A stretch of 64,000 nt of DNA. Origin: Torymus aiolomorphi (taxonomy: Eukaryota > Arthropoda > Insecta > Hymenoptera > Torymidae). Positions within the stretch are counted from its first letter, which is position 1. The number at the start of each line of letters is the position of its first letter. Shown one piece after another: positions 26,257 through 37,118 of the stretch. The notes beneath the pieces are model-generated. The model was not told where the DNA came from. It ran no database searches and saw only the letters and a list, made by a program, of their open reading frames with translations. The translations under genes and the position numbers were made by a program. The DNA lies in contig CM070876.1 of NCBI GenBank assembly GCA_036365515.1, forward strand, positions 98,040,150 through 98,104,149, in the 5' to 3' direction.

Positions 26257-26849
26257 TTTATTACATTATTATAAAGTATTTCCTTGATTACATTCATATT
26301 GTAAATATTATCTTCTATATTTTCGAGAAGTATAATTTAAATGGAAGACTTTATTATATATAAGTATTTTTATACCACTCTAATCTTAACATCATAACTT
26401 TAATCATTATTCGGCTCTCGTGGTATAAAATACGGTCCGAAACTGCGGTGCTTAAGAGAATTTTTACTTCATGCGACTTTTCGCACGAAAAATTTGTCTT
26501 CATCTTGAGTGATTAAATGGATTGTATTTTTAACCCTTTTCTTACGTTACCTTTGATTGCTTATATTTTCCTGAAATATCAATATTTTTTTAACGAATCA
26601 GAGCTTAAATTTTAGCTCTTACTATCCACTTTTATAATTTTTTTCTCGTTTTCGTATCTTAAATACTTGCAATGTGACAGTCAATACCATTTTTTAACGG
26701 AATAGAGGATATTTGAGATGAGATTGCCCATATCTCGAGAAAAAGAGCCTATGAGATGGAATTTGTCAGACTGGGCTTCATTTTTAGGTACCAGAAATCG
26801 ACTCTCCAATGCTCGCGAAAATCTGTTTTCCGGAGGGTGTGCACTCTCC
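26257..26849. other. AT-rich spacer
   Basis: No gene. GGCTCTCGTGGTATAAAATA near 26412 resembles the tail of the MITE-internal sequence near 32400 and may be a relic. The last 9 bases are the target duplication of the next element. Confidence 0.4.
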
Positions 26850-27403
26850 GGGGGGAGGTGTTTTATCAGAATGGTAAAATGTTAGATGGATATTTTCTCA
26901 GAAAGGTAAAAAAACAAATTAGAATATCTTATGATAGAAGGGTAAATTTTCCGAATGTTTAAAAATGTATAATATATAAAAATTCGAAAAAATTTGGCAA
27001 GAAGGCCATAATATCTTCATTAAATTATTTTTATATGATATGTCATGTCAATTTTTCGAATGCCATTTCTACCTAACGATTAAATTGTAGAAAATGCAGT
27101 GATTCAGAAAAGCTAAAATGTCGACAAATGAGCTGAAAATCGTATAGGAATGAACGTTTGAGATTTTTCGGAATTTTATTTTTCTAGTAAAAAGTATTTT
27201 TATAATTTCATGCAATCTGTTTTCAATTTTTATAGGCACAAATTTTTCTGATATTTTCTTTTCGAAAATAATTTCTTGTGTATTCTGAATAACTCCTGTT
27301 CGAAATCAACAGTATCGGATTCGAAAAATAATTTAAACGATAGTATATTTTCTGAAAAAATACCCATCTAACATTTTACCATTCTGATAAAATACCTCCC
27401 CCC
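26850..27403. mobile_element. MULE-like MITE with 9-bp target duplication
   Basis: Terminal inverted repeats of about 56 bp start GGGGGGAGGTGTTTTATCAG and end CTGATAAAATACCTCCCCCC, with three or four mismatches. They are flanked by a perfect 9-bp direct repeat GCACTCTCC (26841-26849 and 27404-27412). The 554-bp body is AT-rich and non-coding. A 9-bp duplication with long TIRs fits Mutator-like elements; that family call is inferred. Confidence 0.85.
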
Positions 27404-27412
27404 GCACTCTCC

Positions 27413-27704
27413 TTGTAAGATCTCAAAACGTTTTCACAAAAGGCATTTTTTTAATAGTTTAAAGAAATAAAAAATTCACCCAAGTGCGCACAGAAATAAT
27501 GAAAAATTGATGTTTGTTTTTAGTTTCATGAAAGTGCGTTCGTTCATAATTACCTTTATGATAGAAGGACATGTTCATACAACCATAATTTAGTAAAATT
27601 TCTTTTGGTCTGCAAATGTATGCAATCACTTCTTTAATTAGAAACTATGCAACGGTAACACGAATATTAAAAGTTTCATAGATTTGCCCAAGGGAATCAC
27701 GTAA
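27413..27704. other. AT-rich spacer, no gene seen
   Basis: Nothing recognisable. Confidence 0.4.
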
Positions 27705-28075
27705 TCAAGGAACGCGGGAGCGCTCAAAGGAAAATTATAGAAGAAGCCTAAAAGGAGCGACCCGTGCTACATATACATTGAAATGGGTGTAAGAAAAATT
27801 CAATGCGCTTTTACGTATATTGCGTTAGTTTTTACTATATAACATATCCCTCTTAATCGAAAGCCATTTCATTGCTCTACTCAAATCAAAAGATTTTATT
27901 TAAAAAGATTATCTCGTTCAACAGATATAGATGGCTGAATTTTTGTATGTGCAGTTTCTTTTCCGAATTTTTCTTCTCCTTATTTCGATATCCGGTTTGC
28001 AGCTCTTACGACACTTCCGGTTGTCGTCTATCTTACGCTTATATATCTATATATATATATATATATAGTTATAGC
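27705..28075 (+). repeat. Dispersed GC-hairpin repeat, copy 3
   Basis: Begins ATCAAGGAACGCGGGAGCGC and follows the 15517 repeat over about 370 bp, including TATAACATATCCCTCTTAAT, AAGCCATTTCATTGCTCTAC and the terminal TATATCTATATATA, with substitutions and small indels. Confidence 0.8.
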
Positions 28076-28265
28076 ATATCGTATAGTAAATAAATCTCAC
28101 TCGACTCGAAAAGAAAGAGAGAGAGAGAGAGTATATAAGAACAACAAAATTTTGTGACTGCAAGTGACTACAATAACCTCAAAATATCGTATGGTATTTT
28201 TTTATTAAATAGTTGAGGACGATCTTTGGAGGCAAAATGAAATGATCTTATTTCTTTATGGCAAC

Positions 28266-28298
28266 GTTTCGTTGGCTTAGTACGCCAACCTCATCAAG
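28266..28298 (-). ncRNA. Hammerhead-ribozyme-like core, copy A
   Basis: On the minus strand: TTGATGAG, GGTTGGC, a 7-nt loop, GCCAAC, then GAAAC. This is the conserved hammerhead arrangement (CUGAUGA - stem II - GAAA) with one core base changed (CTTGATGA). Penelope-like elements are known to carry hammerhead motifs in their terminal repeats. Stems I and III could not be confidently drawn, so activity is not claimed. Confidence 0.5.
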
Positions 28299-28544
28299 CC
28301 TTTATTCAAAACACAGAAATAAATTAACATATAAAACTTTTTTTTTAAAGACAATTAAACCACAAAGTGTAAATACAGAAATCAAAATTACCGAAATTAT
28401 AAACGTATATATCATTCGTCGATCAGATGTTATTCTCGACTGAAAACAATAACACATACACTGTATTTATATACGCTGGGCAATGTTTACATAAAGAGTT
28501 ATACAGCATCAAGTTCGTTAATAATAGAAAAATACATTGTACTT

Positions 28545-29288
28545 CCCTATTAAAAATAATCACGTGAGTATTCACGTGAGTACTCACGTGAGTACTCACG
28601 TGAGAAGTAAAAAAAATGGTTTAAACAAAATTAGTAATCAATGTTTTTTTTACTAAACTATTACATAAATATTTTAACTTTAATTTTTGCATATACCTTT
28701 CAATCCTTAAATAGTATAGGAAGATATTAAAAGCGAGGCAAGCCTCGTAATTATAACTCTTTTAAAAGAGTCGCGGTATTGACTAGTCTTATGTCTTTAT
28801 GTATTCTCGCCGGTGTTCATTTGCTTATGAAAATCGAGAAAGGGGTTGCCGCCTGGCGGTTAAAAGAGTTACTAGACGTGGAGTTCAGACGGGTCCTATC
28901 AGTTCCGCCGGTGACCGCCAGGCGGCAACCCCTTTCTCGATTTCCATAGGCAAATGAACACCGGCGAGAATACATAAAGCCATAAGACTTAGTCAATATC
29001 GCGACTCTTCTAAAAGAGTTGTAATTACGAGGCTTGCCTCGCTTTTGATATCTCCCTATACTATTTAAGGATTGAAAGGTATACGCAAAAATTAAAGTTA
29101 AAATATTTATATAATAGTTCAGTAAAAAAAACATTGATTACTAATTTTTTTAAACTATTTTTTTCACTTCTCACGTGAGTACTCACGTGAGTACTCACGT
29201 GAGAATATGGTCGAAAACCTCACGTGAGCTCTCGCGTGAGTAGTCACGTGAGTACTCACGTGAGACTCACGTGATTATTTTTAATAGG
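28545..29288. mobile_element. CACGTGAG-rich foldback element inserted in the Penelope-like element
   Basis: Ends are perfect inverted repeats CCCTATTAAAAATAATCACG and complement. Next come tandem CACGTGAGTACT palindromic repeats (28560-28605 and 29168-29275), then inverted arms of about 250 bp around a GC-rich centre with GGGGTTGCCGCCTGGCGG and its complement. The uninterrupted Penelope arm at 29960-29980 shows the empty site; only TT appears duplicated. A 105-codon frame through the right arm is not considered a gene. Confidence 0.8.
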
Positions 29289-29905
29289 GTTAGTCTTTGG
29301 ATATCTTCCTTTTTATTAATACTATTTTGATTGCTTTTTATATAGATCATTTCGGAAATCAGTCTTTTTTTGTAATTGCTTTCAAAATCTAAAATGGATG
29401 TATTTTCCCAATCGAACTCATGTTTGTTTTCTAATCGATGTGTACTGACAACAGAATCTTTATTTTTGTTTAGTTTATGTTCATTAATGCGTGTGTGTAA
29501 CGATCTTTTAGTTTCTCCTATGTATGTAGCAGAGCAATTTAGGCAATCAAATTTATACACCACATTAGTACGATCCCATTTTTTGGTTATGTCTTTGCCT
29601 AACCGAATGATCGAAGACAAACTTTTATTCAATAATGGGATTGTACAAATGTTATAAGATTTTAACATATTAGATAGACTATTAAAATCTTTGGTAAACG
29701 GTAAAGACAATTTTGGTAATTTTTCATAGCAATTTTGGTGCGTATTATATGTATAACCATACTTAAGTTTTTTAAATCTAATTTCGATATGTTTTTCTAT
29801 AAACCACATAGGATAATCATTGTTACGTAAAATCTTCTTTATGAGTTTTATATTGTCTAAGTGAAAATTAGAATCTGAGAGTAAAAACGCCCTATCAACT
29901 GATTT
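29289..29905 (-). pseudogene. Penelope-like element ORF fragment, GIY-YIG endonuclease
   Basis: The open minus-strand frame runs from about 29905 to the foldback edge at 29289; an internal ATG is at 29809. The N-terminal part (RAFLLSDSNFH, LRNNDYP) matches the region after the reverse transcriptase thumb in Penelope-like elements. It is followed by VVYKFDCLNCSATYIGETKR and HTRINEHK, the GIY-YIG endonuclease signature with its Cys pair, Arg and His. The C-terminal SEMIYIKSNQNSIN is repeated in the inverted copy near 29910-29950. The reverse transcriptase is missing, so it cannot act autonomously. In intact elements this nuclease nicks target DNA for primed reverse transcription. The frame runs past the foldback boundary to a stop at 29267. 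Confidence 0.85.
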
Positions 29906-30217
29906 CCGAAATGATCTATATAAAAAGCAATCAAAATAGTATTAATAAAAAGGAAGATATCCAAAGACTAAGTACAATGTATTTTCCTATTATTAACGAA
30001 CTTGATACTGTATAACTCTTTATGTAAACATTGTCCAGCGTATATAAATACAGTGTACGTGTTATTGTTTTCAGTCGAGAATAACATCTGATCGACGTAT
30101 GATATATACGTTTATAATTTCGGTAATTTTGATTTTTGTATTTACACTTTGTGGTTTAATTGTCTTTAAAAAAAAAAGTTTTATATGTTAATTTATTTCT
30201 GTGTTTTGAATAAAGGC

Positions 30218-30249
30218 CTGATGAGGTTGGCGTACTAAGCCAACAAAAC
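30218..30249 (+). ncRNA. Hammerhead-ribozyme-like core, copy B
   Basis: On the plus strand: CTGATGAG, a 6-bp GTTGGC/GCCAAC stem II with loop GTACTAA, then AAAAC where GAAAC is expected. It complements copy A: here the first core segment is perfect and the second is mutated, whereas copy A shows the reverse. Confidence 0.5.
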
Positions 30250-30379
30250 GTTGCCATAAAGAAATAAGATCATTTCATTTTGCCTCCAAAGAACGTCCTC
30301 AACTATTTAATATAAAAATGGATGGCGTTATACATTCAACATTGAACGTATGGTATTTTTATTCTCTTATATAGAATCG

Positions 30380-30381
<2 letters not shown>

Positions 30382-30454
<73 letters not shown>
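30382..30454. repeat. (GA)n microsatellite
   Basis: About 36 GA dinucleotides. Long Ser-Leu or Arg-Glu frames across it are artefacts. Confidence 0.95.
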
Positions 30455-30459
<5 letters not shown>

Positions 30460-31251
30460 ATAATAAAACGAACAACTGTAATTCTAAAATAACTTCGAAA
30501 TATGGTATGATTATATATATTTTTATAATTCAAATCAGCTGATGGCATCATATACTTTTATATATAGATAAGTATTATTTTTATACTAGAAGATATATCA
30601 TGTAAAATATAATACAATAAAAAATCGAAACTTTGTGTAAACTTTTTCATTTTCAGATTATACAATTCTCAGTCTTTGGTGAATTTTACATATCATGTTA
30701 CATTATAACTAATGATATTGAAAATCCCTAAAATAACACTTTTAAAAAAAGTAAAACTTTGGCGAGTATAAGTGTATTTGTAATCTCTCTCTCCCTCCTC
30801 TCTCTCTCTCTCTCTCTCTTTTTCTCCTCTTTCTCTTCATCTTTCTCTTTATCCCCCTCTCTCGCCCAAAAGAATATCATAGTTTAAAACAAACACATGA
30901 AAGAAGTGGAATCAATTATTATTTTATATAGACAAGTACATTTTTGTAACATAGAAATATGGAATTATTTTTATAACAAAAAATTGTAAGTACTACTAAA
31001 AATAAACTCATGAAACCAGTGGAATCAATTAAGTGCAGGCAAGTCAATTATTATAATAAAGAGAATTTTTAAAATAAAATTTATTTAATATATATTTACT
31101 ATAAATATTTGTATAAAAAGTAATTACATCTAACAAAAAATATTACAAAAATACTAACATAATAACTGTAATTGAAACACAAAAAGTTAAAAAATTTTTG
31201 CGTAAACATTTTCGAAGTATAGATCATAGAAGTCACCACCCTGTAAAATAG
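30455..31251. other. AT-rich spacer with a CT-rich tract
   Basis: CT-rich run at about 30785-30870; otherwise AT-rich with no gene seen. Confidence 0.4.
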
Positions 31252-32253
31252 TTTAACCATGAGCTGTTATACATCATAAATTCATGTAAGTTTTTCTTAC
31301 ACAAGTCAATCTACCTATTATCTGCAAATATGAATTTTAATTAAACATCTTCTTAAACTGTTAATGTAATTTTCAAAATTTTCGGAAATTTTCTTTTAAA
31401 GACAGAAGATACTTGCCGGACGCATCATTTTGTAGTATTTAGGTAATCTATCAAATATTTATTTTTATATCATTATTTTTTGGAATAAGATTTATATATT
31501 ATATTTTATAAAAACTTTTCAATTATATTATATCTATCTATCTATTTATTATATCTACTAATTTTACAAAAATTTTATATCAGTCTTTATAATTTCTATA
31601 ATTATAATTTCATTGTAATATCTTCATTATACAAATTCATTATACAAATTGAATTATTATTAATTCTATAGTAAGATAATAACATTTTTTTACATTGCGT
31701 ATGTACACCCGAGGAAGTTAATTCTTTCCTAACGTGCCGGGTAAATTTCAAAATCCTGCACTCCCATTGGACAATTCAAGTGTAAACATTAACCCTCAAT
31801 TGGAATCATCCAATGAAATTGCAGAATTTTAAAATTGACTAGGCACGTTCGGAAAGAATCAACTTCCTCGAGTGTACATCTATATATTACGTATGCTTGT
31901 TCCTAACATTATATAACGAACAAATTTTGTGTAAGTTTTGCTCTATTCAAATATCGAAATATACTTATTTTCTTGAACTGTTATCACCATTTTATTATAA
32001 TTATTTACATACTACGTGATCAATAACTAAATACATAGAAGGTTGCGATTCCCATCCTACGCACCTTGAACTACAAAACGATGCGTCCGGCAAGTGTCTT
32101 CTGTCTTTAAAAGAAAATTTCCCAAAATTTTAAAAATTACATTAACTGTTTAAGAAGATGTTTAATTAAAATTCATATTTGCAGATAATAGGTAGATTGA
32201 CTTGTGTAAGAAAAACTTACATGAATTTATGATGTATAGCAGCTCATGGTTAA
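31252..32253. mobile_element. Foldback element of about 1 kb
   Basis: Inverted arms of about 200 bp begin TTAACCATGAGCTG (31252) and end CAGCTCATGGTTAA (32253). They share AAGACAGAAGATACTTGCCG and GTCAATCTACCTATTATCTG as reverse complements. The middle is AT-rich and holds a second, nested palindrome. No coding sequence. Confidence 0.8.
31703..31884. mobile_element. Small palindromic element nested in the 31.25-kb foldback
   Basis: Imperfect inverted repeats TGTACACCCGAGGAAGTTAA at left and TCAACTTCCTCGAGTGTACA at right, with further pairing AATTCTTTCCTAACGTGCC against GGCACGTTCGGAAAGAATC. Looks like a 180-bp MITE; target duplication not certain. Confidence 0.65.
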
Positions 32254-32780
32254 TAGTACATTTCGACACGGGTGGGGAAGTCGATTAAATAATCGACTTT
32301 ATCACCAGCTAAATAGCTGGTGTGACTTTTTCCACGAGCGAAGCGAGTGCGAAAAAGTCACACCACCTAAATAATCGACTTACGCACTAGTTTCGAACGG
32401 TATTTTATACCACGAGCGCCAAAAAATCATATCAAAGTTGTGATTTTGAGGTTAGAGTGGTATAAAACTATTTTATAGCACTGTGTGACCTAAGCCCGCA
32501 CTTAGGTCATGCCTATCCGTGACCTAAGTAGTACTTTTTTGCACCGTGTTTATCGCACTCGCTACGCTCGTGCGCTAACCTCACGGTGCAAAAAAGGACT
32601 ACTTGGGGCACGGATAGGCGTGACAGCGGGCTTAGGTAGGCAGTGCTATAAAATATTATACGATACTTGTGACCTAAGGAGCACTCTGCACGGCGTAATT
32701 AGGTCCCTCGCTGCGCTCGGGCCCTAACTTCACGCCGTGCAAAAAAGTGCTACTTAGGTCACATGTATCGTAATGTACTA
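32254..32780. mobile_element. MITE with terminal TAGTACATT, intact copy (Polinton empty site)
   Basis: Imperfect TIRs TAGTACATTTCGACAC and TAGTACATTACGATAC (reverse of right end), probably flanked by TA. The interior has repeated hairpins of CACTCGCTACGCTCGTGCG and TCGCTGCGCTCGGG type, and inverted pairs around GTGACCTAAG. It contains CACGGATAGGCGTGACAGCG uninterrupted at about 32618-32637, which is exactly the sequence split by the Polinton in the second copy. Confidence 0.8.
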
Positions 32781-33539
32781 GAAACAACTGTATCTCGAAA
32801 ACGGTGAAACTAGGCTTTCCGAAATTTAAATAGCATATTCAAAGTATTGTCATTAGTAATATATCTCTTTTTCTTTTAAATCTTAACAAGATTCTTGGCG
32901 TTATTGACGTAAATGTTTTTTTTTTTTTTTTTTTTACGTTTTATGATGACTCTACCATAAGACACCGTGTTAAATTTTGGAAGTTTAGGAGCTTATATCT
33001 CATCAACGGTAAAGCTAGGCTTTCTGAAATTTAGATATGTTGTGTATAATGGTAATAAGGGTCTTATCTGCAAATTTCACGAAATTCTTGAGGGGGGTTA
33101 TCATGATTTTAAAATGGGTTCACTATTTAATTTTTATGTCATAATAAATTATTAACATATAATAATGTAAGTACACACAGATATGAAAGGCAAATACTTT
33201 CTGAACCGAAAAAACTATTATGATAACAAATTGTTAATCGGACACGTAGATATTGTTCAATAAGTAAAAAAGTTACTTTCGTTATTTGCCAACTTCTTAT
33301 TTTTCATTCGATTTTAATGTTTAACATCTCATTTTACTCCTTGAACATTTGTCTATGACTCATCCAGGTTTATATTATGTAATAATTAATAGGCTTATAA
33401 CGCGCGAACAAGATTACAAGCTTGAGAAAAGCATGTACGATGCAAACAGCGAGCGATCGAAAGAGAAAGAAGACAGGGCCTGCAGCCGCGCGGTTGTGGC
33501 ATTGTAGTCCAGTCAGATTAGTCTCAAAATGTACTGTTT
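32781..33539. other. AT-rich spacer
   Basis: Contains a T run near 32920. A short stretch at 33470-33510 (GCCTGCAGCCGCGCGGTTGT) is more GC-rich. A 62-codon frame at 32967 lacks support. No gene supported. Confidence 0.4.
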
Positions 33540-34090
33540 AAAAAAAAAAACGTTAAGAGGCAATTTTTTCTTGGAGGTGCTTTGGAAAGGTGTCAGGATA
33601 TTAGGAAAAATGTTTGCGGTCAGTTGCTGGTGGTGGAACATTGTTTAAATAATGTATGAATGTGAAAAAAACTTATATGAATATTTCAAGCTCAAATTTT
33701 CACCAGTTATAAAGCATACAAAGACCTTCAAAAAAACCTATGGTCTAGTTTTCTAGAAGCAAAAATTATTTATTTATATGAAATTCTAAAATTGCTGAAA
33801 ATAGCTGTTTTTCGCGTTTTGCAAAACAACTAATAATCACATTTTGGCGCGCCTTAGCTCATTTTGTAGGTATTTTTTATACCTAAAAAACAGTACTTTT
33901 AGTTTTTCAATAGCAGCAACGGTTCAAAAGCTATAAGCAAAAAACGGGTTTTCGCACATTCATAAATTATTTAAACAATGTTCCACCACCTGCAACTGAC
34001 CGCAAACATTTTTCCTATTATCCTGACACCTTTCCAAAGCACCTCCAAGAAAAAAATTGCCTTTTAACAATATTTTTTTTTTAAAGTCTA
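33540..34090. mobile_element. Foldback element of about 0.55 kb
   Basis: Inverted arms of about 125 bp: AAAAACGTTAAGAGGCAATT, then TTGGAGGTGCTTTGGAAAGG at left, and the reverse complements at right (about 33955-34085). Flanked by A/T homopolymers. The frame on the right arm (33960-34157) is not supported as a gene. Confidence 0.75.
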
Positions 34091-34664
34091 ATCCGACTGA
34101 ACTATTGGCAGTGGAGGGATTCCCCGAGTCACTGCTGGCTACTATGTTGTTATACATGGACTGACTTTCTTTACCTAATCTCGCCAGTCGTTTTTCGGTT
34201 TCTATACTTACAGCGATTCAGGCTAGCCCAAACACCGGAAAAATGTTTGCTTATGTTCCGACGTATATCAAGGATTGAATTGCAGAAAAGTGCAAAAATT
34301 TTCATCTTAATTTTAATGCATTTCTTTAAACAAAACCCAATTTCACAAAATAATAGTGGTTTTTAAATATTCTATAAAACATGCACGAAAAATCAATATT
34401 CAAAGAGTTATACATTTTAAAAATATTATAACTTTTAATATTTGAAAGATTTCACAAGAAATAGTCACAAAATTAAACATCAAGCACAGTAGTATATCAT
34501 ACACCATCTAAAAAGAGATATGCGTAGTTAATATCACTTTATATTACTAAACATTTATATTAAAATTAGTGGCAGATCCAGCGGGAGGCGGAGAGAGTAA
34601 TCGCCACCTCCCCCAGCCTCAGAAATTTTTGAAATTTTCAAAATTAATTAAATCTAAATAGACG
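34091..34664. other. AT-rich spacer
   Basis: Starts with a moderately GC-rich 150 bp (TCCCCGAGTCACTGCTGGCT), otherwise AT-rich. No gene recognised. Confidence 0.4.
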
Positions 34665-34905
34665 GAGAACACGAGGTCCACGCATATAAGGAATAAGTCA
34701 TGTAGACATGTAATAGTAAGCAATACGATTATTCAAATAATTTTTAAACCCGAGTAGATGGGGGTTGCGAGGTACACGTATATAAGGGAATTACGTAGAC
34801 GTGCAACATGATTTTTTTAATAATTTTTTCCCACGTCGCCAGGGTACGCGGGGTCTACGTATGTAAGGGAATTACATATAGATGTGCGGTAGTAAGTACG
34901 ATTCA
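34665..34905 (+). repeat. Three diverged tandem copies of a roughly 85-95-bp unit
   Basis: GAGGTCCACGCATATAAGGA, GAGGTACACGTATATAAGGG and GGGGTCTACGTATGTAAGGG recur in order, each followed by a variant of TTACGTAGACGTGCAA. Confidence 0.75.
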
Positions 34906-34944
34906 TTAAATTATATTTAATTTATTTGTTTATCATTTATCTAA

Positions 34945-35182
34945 AATTAATTTGTAGAAATCAGAAAACTTTCTACGAAAGTATAAAATAAGGCAAGTAT
35001 AAGTTTTACCAGGAATCTATAAGAATTAAAAGAATTATTTTCATATGCATTTACAACTTCCTCCTTTCTCCCACCCTCTCTCTCTCTCTCTCTCTGTCGC
35101 TCCCCTCTCTTTCCTTCCCTCTCCCTCTTTCTCTCCCTCAACATGTGTCAAACTCTGTACTAAGAACTTTAATGTGGGCCTA
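34945..35182. mobile_element. Left arm of palindromic foldback element 2 (interrupted)
   Basis: Sequence from GATTTCTACAAATTAATTTT (reversed) through AAAACTTTCTACGAAAGTAT, a CT-rich tract and ACTAAGAACTTTAATGTGGG is the reverse complement of 58500-58760. The arm is broken at 35183 by the MITE that itself received the Polinton, and resumes at 55639. Confidence 0.8.
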
Positions 35183-35516
35183 TAGTACATTTCGACACGG
35201 GTGAGGAAGTCGATTATTTAGCTGGTGTGACTTTTTGCACGAGCGAAGCGAGTGCGAAAAAGTCACACCACCTAAATAATCGACTTACGCACTAATTTCG
35301 AACGGTATTTTATACCACGGGCGCCGAAAAATCATATCAAAGTTGTGATTTTGAGGTTAGAGTGGTATAAAATATTTTTATAGCACGGTGTGACCAAAGC
35401 CCGCACTTTAGTCACGTCTATCCGTGGCTAAAATAGTCCTTTTTTGCACCGTGTTTATCACACTCGCTACGCTCGTGCGCTACAAAAAAGGACGACTTTA
35501 GCCACGGATAGGCGTG
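35183..35516. mobile_element. Second MITE copy, left half, split by the Polinton
   Basis: TAGTACATTTCGACACGGGT onward matches 32254-32625 with a deletion. It ends at CACGGATAGGCGTG, where the Polinton begins; the right half resumes at 55474. Confidence 0.9.
35511..35516 (+). repeat. Polinton target-site duplication, left (GGCGTG)
   Basis: Six bases immediately outside the left end, identical to 55474-55479. The uninterrupted MITE copy has only one GGCGTG at this place, confirming a duplication. Six bp is the usual Polinton length. Confidence 0.97.
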
Positions 35517-36590
35517 AGTAGTTGGGGTACACTTCTGGCAGACAGGGGGCGTGGCCTAATGGCGCCAGTGAAGAGATAAGAGGTGTCGGGTAGATATAAT
35601 CTTGGGGTACGGTTCTGGCAGATGATAATCTTGGGGTACGGTTCTGGCAGTTGGGGAGGTGGGAGGAGTGGGTGGAGTGGGTGACGATGGGTGGTGGGAG
35701 GAGGTGGGTGGTTGTGGGTGGTGAATTTTTAAAAAATTTGAATATTTGCATATTTTTGCATACTGATTTAGAGATGGGGAGAAATTTGCATAAATTTACA
35801 TATTTTGTCACATTGGTGTTAGGGAAGGATATTTGCATAAATTTAAATAAATAATTTATGATTGTTTATAACAATTAAAAAAATTTTTGAAATTTGAATA
35901 TTTTTGTTATGATAATCTTGGGGTACGGTTCTGGCAGTTGGGGAGGTGGGAGGAGTGGGTGGAGTGGGTGACGATGGGTGGTGGGAGGAGGTGGGTGGTT
36001 GTGGGTGGTGAATTTTTAAAAAATTTGAATATTTGCATATTTTCGCATACTGATTTAGAGATGGGGAGAAATTTGCATAAATTTACATATTTTGTCACAT
36101 TGGTGTTAGGGAAGGATATTTGCATAAATTTAAATAAATAATTTGATTGTTTATAACAATTAAAAAAATTTTTGAAATTTGAATATTTTTGTTTTGCACA
36201 GTGTCAATAAATTTGCATACATAATTATACATTTAAATAAATAATTTATGATTGTTTATAACATTTAAAAAAATTTTTTATTTTGAATATTTTGTTTTGC
36301 ACAGAGTCAATAAATTGGCATAAATAATTTCCAATTGATTATAATATTTTAATAACTTTTTTTATTAATATTTAAAAGTGGAGAATGTTGTTTTGTAAAT
36401 TTATAAATAAAAAGAATGAAAATCAGTAAGATGATAAGGATGGATGGATGTTTGGATCGGAGTGTGTGAGAAAAATAACCAGGTATATTTTTTGAAAATT
36501 CGGTTTTATTTTTTCAGAGATAAGATACAATATACATTTTTGAAAAATAGATATGTGTACATGTGATAAGATATATCGAAGATACAATAA
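35517..36590 (+). repeat. Polinton left terminal inverted repeat
   Basis: Matches the reverse complement of 54399-55473. By eye, the outer 830 bp differ at about three positions and the inner 245 bp at about ten, including a small indel near 36240. It contains a short duplication of AATCTTGGGGTACGGTTCTG and two copies of a 287-bp unit (from 35624 and 35911) with G-rich runs (GGGTGGTGGGAGGAGGTGGG). Frames crossing it are mirrored in the right TIR and are not genes. Confidence 0.95.
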
Positions 36591-36596
36591 GTGAGA

Positions 36597-37118
36597 TTAT
36601 AAGAAATGTCTTACAGATTTAGATTTACAGCATTGATTATGATGATTACATGTTATTTTATTATGTAAAAATTTCTTATTATTAATAATATTGTTGTACA
36701 TTGATACACTCAACACATCGTTAGCTCTGTAATTATTGGTAAATAGTGTACAAAACATATTAAGAGAATAATCATTGCACATATAAAACAAAAAATCGAT
36801 ACAGTAATGGCCACACACGTCAGAATCGAGACACTGTAGTTGTTGTATGTTCCACTCGTACACGACACAATTTCTTCGGAGTCTATTGATGTGATGTGGA
36901 ACTGATGGGGGTAATCCGTAGCTGTCGAAGAAAACTCCATGTCCATCTTTGTCGATGTAGATGGCCACCCAATGTGAACCAGGTTTATGGCTTTCGTCGA
37001 CATTAGCAACAAGGGCACAGGGGCGTGTCAACACAATCGGTATTTTGTTCGCTGGAAATACGCCTAGAGTCTGTGCCGGAATGTGTCGTAGAGCTTGCTG
37101 TAGTTGAAGTGAGTTCAT
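36597..37118 (-). CDS. Adenovirus-type (Ulp1-like) cysteine protease, Polinton PRO
   Basis: 173 residues from the ATG at 37118; the frame is open upstream to 37163 but only through a GTG. The catalytic set is visible: His in GSHW (residue 49), acidic residue in FFDSYG (Asp65), Gln95 seven residues before the nucleophile, and Cys102 in VCGHYC. This is the order and spacing of the adenovirus maturation protease and Ulp1 peptidases. In Polintons it is thought to process virion proteins during capsid maturation. It is the first gene inside the left TIR, and its 5' end overlaps the preceding gene by about 115 nt in another frame. It appears intact. The C-terminal 30 residues (NNIINNKKFLHNK) are low complexity. 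Confidence 0.92.
   Translation of the reverse strand: MNSLQLQQALRHIPAQTLGVFPANKIPIVLTRPCALVANVDESHKPGSHWVAIYIDKDGHGVFFDSYGLPPSVPHHINRLRRNCVVYEWNIQQLQCLDSDVCGHYCIDFLFYMCNDYSLNMFCTLFTNNYRANDVLSVSMYNNIINNKKFLHNKITCNHHNQCCKSKSVRHFL

Larger units (their letters stand above)
28200..30312 (-). mobile_element. 5'-truncated Penelope-like element with inverted terminal copy
   Basis: The minus-strand body encodes the end of a Penelope-type reverse transcriptase plus GIY-YIG endonuclease (29289-29905) and runs on into non-coding sequence at 28200-28544. At about 29905 it meets, head-to-head, a plus-strand copy of its own 3' end (29905-30312). The two arms are inverted copies, both carrying CTTTGGATATCTTCCTTTTT or its complement and the hammerhead-like block. 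Penelope-like elements are known for such inverted, truncated insertions. The minus arm is split by the foldback at 28545-29288. Confidence 0.8.

Noticed and set aside
28817..29134. 105-codon frame in the CACGTGAG foldback
   Set aside because: Lies across inverted arms and the hairpin centre; no protein character.
35467..36141. Frames of 67-123 codons in the left TIR, mirrored at 54849-55493
   Set aside because: They are present on both strands of a duplicated G-rich TIR segment, lack domains, and one crosses the element boundary.
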